Source of the DNA: Marthasterias glacialis
Taxonomy: Eukaryota; Echinodermata; Asteroidea; Forcipulatida; Asteriidae
NCBI GenBank assembly: GCA_911728455.2
Contig: OU452229.1
Coordinates: 439,001 to 503,000 of the forward strand
Length of the DNA: 64,000 nucleotides
Reading direction: 5' to 3'
Under the pieces are notes generated by a model. The model had not been told where the DNA came from. It was given only the letters and a program-made list of their open reading frames with translations, and did no database searches. Shown here piece by piece: positions 59,701 through 64,000 of this stretch. Position 1 is the first letter of the stretch; every line of letters begins with the position of its first letter. A program made the position numbers and the translations under genes.

Positions 59701-62700
59701 AGCAACAGCATTTCATCTCAACACAAAAGAAGCCAATCGACAGTTGTCTGTTGTTCACGACGGCACACCCCTACCGAACAACCCCCATCCAACATACCTT
59801 GGAGTTAAACTGGACAGACAACTGACGTACAAACAACACCTCGAATCCCTGCGGGCAAAGGTCTCAGCCAGGAACAACTTGTTGCGTCGCTTAGCTGGGA
59901 CATCATGGGGTGCATCAACATCCACCCTCCGCACGGGAGCTCTAGCCCTGGTCTACAGCTCAGCTGAATATGCTACTCAAGCGTGGTGTAGGAGCACTCA
60001 CACCAAAAAGCTGGACCGTGCACTGAATGACACCATGCGGCTCATCACTGGATGTCTCCGGCCTACACCAACAGATCTCCTTCCAGTCCTTGCTGGAATT
60101 GCACCACCAAGTCTACGCCGCGAGCATCTGACAGACAGGCTAGCAACCAAATCCTTGATTGATGAGGACCACCCCTTGCACAAGATAACAAGAGAATCCC
60201 AGGACCTAGGTCGTCAACGCCTCCGATCTCGTCGACCTTTCTCCCGTCATGCAGCCGCCCTCAGCAGATCGGATTTCAGCCTCATTCAGGAGTGGGAAAA
60301 GAGCTGGCAAGAGACAATTCGTCCACGGCAGTTCACTGTTCCCCCTGGCATCAAAGCTCCTGCTGGCTCTGACCTACCTCGGAGGGAGTGGGTAACACTC
60401 AACCGACTGCGAACTGGGGTTGGCAGATTCAGCGCCAATATGCATCGCTGGAAACTTCGAGACTCACCGGCATGCACTTGTGGTGCAGATGAGCAGACGG
60501 CAGATCATATTATCTACAATTGCCCTGACCTTCAACCCCCTGATGGAATGACTGACCTATCAAGCCCAAATGATGCACAAATCAACTGGCTTACCCAACT
60601 TAGAGAAACAGCCTGATGGACATACAACACTACTAACTCATACGAAAGAAGAAGAGAACCACTGAACTGATCTATTTCTAAACTACTGTGATCAAACACT
60701 ACAGAGTGCTGTTACAAAAACCTGACTTAGTAACAAACCCCTATAATAGTGATCAAATGCCCTCGACTGGTGGAGTTGTCATGCCGTATTGAGTATTATA
60801 TACGGACGGTGACCACGTTAAAACATCTTGCACCAACATGACCAAGACTAGCCAAAGTCTAGTAATTGGGGGAGATTTTTGAAGATGTACGGTGGCATCA
60901 GATACTTTATAAGTCCATCCTTGTTCTTGACAAAGCGAGTGCTCCAAATTATGAAAACAAAGGAAAATACTGTCTACATGCTGCTGCCACCGAATTCAGC
61001 TGAAAATCTCCTGTTAACACCAGACACGCTAAAATAACTAAACTCAATTATTATTTCAGCACTGTCGTTTAAAAACAAACTTCAAAAAACGGCTTGAATA
61101 TCTATATTTCATTTCCCCCAAGCATCTTACCACAATTAACTCCATGTTAATTCGGTCTTGGTTTAGTCTGGTCACGACCTGCCTAGTACGCTTACTGTAG
61201 ACGTCTGGGTCCAAACCACTCTGTTGATTATACGGAAAAAACAACACTGGAATATGTCTTCTTGTTGTGAATCATAGTGAATCAAGAAAATAATTATGAA
61301 AAACAGATCCCATATTTAATGTAATAAGAGTACAGTGGAATAACCCTATTTATGGTTTTGTTTGGGGTCAAAGTGAAATAGGTTCTACTTTCTTACCTCA
61401 TCCATAACTGAGACATCTTGTGTTTCCCAGCTTACCTGATGAAAGAAATAAACCGGAATGACTTGCTCAATTCACAGACAATCACAAACATGACAAAGTG
61501 CATGTGCTACTGATCTTTATCCTTAGAATGTTTAATTGTAATGTTTATAATATTTGTGTCAAGCACTGTATACTCAACACTTTCCCTGAGTCCAGTGAAA
61601 AAAATTCCACGGGCATATTCCTCGGGTGGGATTCGAACCCACGACCCCCGCCATTCTAGAGCAGATGTCTTACCAACTAGACTAACAAGATTTTTTTTTT
61701 TGCATCAGGGATAAAGAATAATATTTGTGTTTTTTTACCCATACACCGATGTGTTTTAAGCGCTGTATACTCAGTATTTTCCCAATTCCAGTGAAAACAA
61801 ATCCTCACTAAAAAAAGACCTGAAGATTTTAAGTAGCTCCAGCAATACTAAACTGTTTGTGGCTGTTTCCCAATAAATCATGGCTGAGCAAATAAATTTG
61901 TATATTGAAGTTTTTTTTGTTGCTACACAATTTAAATTTATCTTTAGTCTAGTTTTCTTTTTCCATGTTGTAGCCGCGTCATTTGCAATTCAGCTTCTCA
62001 GCTGTGAGTAAAGGATGCTTAGCCTCTCAAATTATTATTATTATCAAATATGGATATTGGGTTCAGGATTTAATTTCATGAAGCATCTAGGCACACAAGT
62101 CTGCTTAGCACAGAGCAAAAATGGTTACCTGCCAAAAAAACATGCACTGAACACTGGATCAGGAAGAGTTGTTTTTGTTTACCGGCTTAATACAGACTTT
62201 AGCTTAGATCTTTGGGTAATCATGATCAACACTTACATGGACATCTCTAGACTGGCCAGCCTTTCCTGTTATAGACACTGTGGTGTGTTCCTCTTGTGTG
62301 AGGGACTCGTATCGCATTGCGTACGGAGAGTCACTATCCAACACGTAGTTGGTGTGTTCAATGACATCTTCTACATGAAACACCTGTTAGAAAAATCAAA
62401 GGAAATAGTCGTGTGTACATAAAATAACAATAGTAATATTATATGAATTGTGGTTTGCAGTAACACCATGTATCATCTACTTTTAATGAGTAGAATATAT
62501 TTCTGATAATAATTTATCTTGCAAATTATCCATTGTTGTAAAATAGATATCCCTAAGTGAGATAAGCTAGTTTTCAATGGGTCGACATTGGCAATTGACT
62601 TCTGGGTGCAGTTAACTTACTACCAAACAATGTTAACTTACCACCACAATACTACTGTTCACATGTGAATTAATTCATGTCAATGTAGATATAAAAAGGT

Positions 62701-63409
62701 TGAGTTTTTTCAACAACAAAACCTAAACCACTGAGCGCTATGGTTTCCAAAATTCCATGCCCACAGACGAGATTTATTTTTTGGAACTGGTAGAATGATT
62801 TGTTTTGAGAATATCGTTGTCACGACGAAACCCTGACTAAACAAAGCACAGACTACAAAGATTCTCATAAAAAGCACTAGGATTGGTTATTTTCATTCAA
62901 GAAAATATGAGATGCGTTCACCATGAATCGCAAAACCTTGGATGTAAGCCTAGGCCGATAATTGCCCATGGTATGCTAGAATCTCGGACCACTCGGACTT
63001 ACCTCCCATTGAACAGAATGCAATGAATGGTGATATCCTATATATATCTCGTAATCCTTGTTTGTACGAAAAAAGGACAAAGGTCGGGAATCGAGGATTA
63101 CACAATAACAAGATTACCAGCCAGTATACCATTTAACACATACTGTCATTAACTGGTATTCTGTTTAGTTTTGCTTGGAAGAAAATTGTTAAGCAGCTCT
63201 ATGAAATGGGTATGAACCTGATCAATGCATACCTGTACTGGAAATGTCCTGCCCGGTATGTTAACCACTGGGCAGTGATGGAAGTAAGCAGACAGTTTAG
63301 CACTCTCTATGGTGGCGCTCATCAGGATCACACGAAGGTCTCTCCGAACTTTGAGTAGAGTCTTAAGGATGATCAGTAAGAAATCTGACTGTACACTGCG
63401 CTCATGAAC
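50703..63409 (-). CDS. DHX29: DHX29 DEAH-box RNA helicase, C-terminal 686 residues (partial)
   Basis: Fifteen exons in frame (2,061 bp): 63233-63409, 62237-62383, 61397-61435, 61131-61220, 59173-59309, 58432-58605, 57919-58047, 57319-57394, 55970-56194, 55264-55400, 53813-53903, 52819-53181, 51929-52060, 51577-51673, 50703-50749. The frame starts in motif II (VHER; the DE lies in the missing upstream exon) and shows motif III (LMSATIES), IV (AVLIFMPGL), V ([13 protein letters not shown]) and VI ([12 protein letters not shown]), then the ratchet/HA2 region ([27 protein letters not shown]) and OB fold ([13 protein letters not shown]), ending [15 protein letters not shown]. Segments such as [13 protein letters not shown] and [11 protein letters not shown]-like [11 protein letters not shown] match human DHX29 rather than DHX36 or DHX57. 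DHX29 binds the 40S subunit and helps scanning through structured 5' UTRs. Length and order fit the human C-terminal half. The N-terminal part and motifs I-Ia are off the right edge. Confidence 0.93.
51215..51330 (+). mobile_element. tRNA-derived SINE fragment in a DHX29 intron
   Basis: A tRNA-Leu/Ser-like head (TCGTGGCCGAGGGGTTTAG, box A) with a degraded box B (GAGTTTGAATCGAGG). The head matches the one at 57570-57745 (TCGTGGCCGAGTGG). The acceptor stem does not pair, so it is not a tRNA gene. Confidence 0.55.
54047..54243. mobile_element. MITE with CCTGGGCCCAATTTCATAG ends
   Basis: A 197-bp element in the intron between DHX29 exons 53813-53903 and 55264-55400. The 23-bp ends (54047-54069 and 54221-54243) are inverted repeats with one mismatch. 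The interior holds TGACTGGTATTCTG and GCTTAGCAGAAAATTGTTAA. Repeats of this look are common in echinoderm genomes, which supports the organism guess (from memory, not searched). Confidence 0.65.
54244..54330 (+). mobile_element. tRNA-like SINE remnant
   Basis: Directly after the MITE, CTCTAGAATGTGAAGAGTCA is followed by a box B-like GGTTCAATTCC. The head is degraded and the tail not defined. Confidence 0.35.
56245..56490 (+). mobile_element. SINE-like repeat with A-rich tail
   Basis: Begins with GGGGAGGTAGAGCCTTCTGC, tRNA-like in style, has a G/C-rich body (CCCCAGGAGTAAGTGGCAAC) and ends in an A-rich then (TA)n tail at about 56452-56484. It sits in the intron just upstream of DHX29 exon 55970-56194. 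Confidence 0.45.
57570..57745 (-). mobile_element. tRNA-derived SINE in a DHX29 intron
   Basis: On the minus strand: TCGTGGCCGAGTGGCTTCG (box A), GTGTGGGTTCACACCCC (box B region), then the body ATGACACTTGTGTCC, GCAAGACACTTAACT and TTCACCCAG shared with the 49395 copy. Cloverleaf pairing is lost. Confidence 0.65.
59434..60657 (+). mobile_element. 5'-truncated LINE with open RT C-terminal frame, antisense in DHX29
   Basis: Sits in the intron between DHX29 exons 59173-59309 and 61131-61220. The host motif ACCACTGAACT is at both edges (59423-59433 and 60658-60668), an 11-bp target-site duplication, so the insert is 1,224 bp. Its frame is open to the TGA at 60614-60616 (about 393 codons): [20 protein letters not shown], catalytic YADD in [11 protein letters not shown], thumb motif [16 protein letters not shown], and a C-terminal C-x-C-x8-H-x4-C knuckle ([17 protein letters not shown]). 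It lacks the endonuclease and the first RT blocks, and it ends CATACGAAAGAAGAAGAG, a GAA-type tail. It looks Jockey/I/RTE-like, but I am unsure of the clade. The upstream 10 or so bases of the open frame (with the Met) are host intron, so that Met is not the element's start. Confidence 0.85.
61560..61700 (-). mobile_element. tRNA-derived SINE in a DHX29 intron
   Basis: On the minus strand: TAGTCTAGTTGGTAAGACAT (box A), TCTAGAATGG, then GGTTCGAATCCCACCCGAGG (perfect box B). The tail continues TATGCCCGTGG, CCAGTGAAAAA-related bases and GTATACAGTGCTTGACAC. A truncated second copy of the tail (GCGCTGTATACTCAGTATTT and TTCCAGTGAAAACAA) follows at about 61750-61800. Different family from the 49395/57570 SINE. 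Confidence 0.65.
63105..63212. mobile_element. Partial copy of the 54047-type MITE
   Basis: ACAAGATTACCAGCCA, TTAACTGGTATTCTG, TTTTGCTT and AGAAAATTGTTAAGCAGCTC with CTATGAAATGGG repeat the 3' half of the element at 54047. The left TIR is gone. Confidence 0.55.
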
Positions 63410-64000
63410 CTACATGTAAGGACAAAATCAACACAAATATTTCACTGCCTTTATATACAGGGTTTGCCGTTAAAATTGTCAGTGACTAGCTAGCCGGACT
63501 AGTGGGCTGATTGTTTCACCAGTCAGTCAGCTTTGTCAGTGGTCCATATCTTAAGGTTTTCTTTCAACTATCAAAATGTTAAATGTATGGGACTTTAATT
63601 TGAAACCATAAGTTAACGTACTAGTTTAAACATATGTAGATTTGGGAAGGCTGTGAATTAGCCAGCCAGACTACTTGGAGAGACTTTTAACTGGTCCTCA
63701 GCCTTTTTTACAAGCATATTTTACAAGCTGATATGGGACCTACTACGTGAATAATACAACTCACGGCCTGATCTGAATTCATAAAGGAAACTTCTATTGA
63801 ACATTCCTGGAAGTCTTTCTTCATTCAGTGAAAGAAGTTTCATTTCATGAGCGCCAAAGCTATGATATCTAAGAAGGATGGCTTTTTGACATGCGCATAC
63901 TCATTTTGACACGGGCGTACTGAGCACCCTAAAAGCGCCCTGCACACGCTCAAAAGATTTTAAACGGGCGTGCGTGCAAAGCAGTAACTTTTGGGGGCCA
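63410..64000 (-). other. DHX29 intron running off the window
   Basis: Upstream of the VHER exon. I looked for the exon ending in the DE of the DEVH box with a donor on the minus strand and did not find it. Composition is unremarkable. Confidence 0.45.

Noticed and set aside
49395-61700. tRNA genes suggested by box A/box B at 49441, 51220, 57620 and 61620
   Set aside because: Acceptor and anticodon stems do not pair and SINE bodies follow. These are tRNA-derived SINEs.
1-64000. Retrovirus-like, LTR or Polinton elements
   Set aside because: I looked for long terminal repeats, primer-binding sites, protease, integrase, capsid or envelope signatures and saw none. The only reverse transcriptases are LINE type.

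Overview
This is a metazoan nuclear window: AT-rich, with GT-AG introns, phase-matched small exons, tRNA-derived SINEs, MITEs and LINE pieces. Protein matches, modular exon shuffling and repeat types point to an invertebrate deuterostome, most likely an echinoderm such as a sea star. The organism call is inference. All three recognisable host genes lie on the minus strand.

Left (1-4.2 kb): the first coding exon of an SLC49A4/DIRC2-like lysosomal transporter (1277-1571), continuing off the left edge, then repeat-bearing intergenic DNA.

Centre (4.35-39.38 kb): one very large gene, rebuilt here exon by exon. It encodes a type I membrane protein of about 4,290 residues: signal peptide, a short Ser/Thr exon, 21 CUB domains separated by 20 Ser/Thr/Pro/Glu-rich linkers, a 151-residue mucin-like segment, an EGF-like module, a SEA domain with a GSINV cleavage-type motif, one membrane helix and a short cytoplasmic tail. 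Each repeat is three exons (CUB-A 113 bp, CUB-B 235 bp, linker usually 216 bp) in a unit of about 1.3 kb. Units 5-15 are nearly identical and form a 2,965-bp higher-order repeat. Five extra 354-bp duplications leave truncated linker-exon copies in introns. This array is the most unusual object in the window.

Right-centre (39.4-50.5 kb): no recognisable intact gene. It holds two inverted TIR elements of about 0.8 kb, a decayed CR1/L2-like LINE, MITEs, SINEs, and a Cys-rich fragment.

Right (50.7-63.4 kb): fifteen exons coding the C-terminal 686 residues of the DEAH-box helicase DHX29, from motif II to the stop. The 5' half lies beyond the right edge. One intron holds a young antisense LINE copy with an 11-bp target-site duplication. 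The three genes show no functional link.
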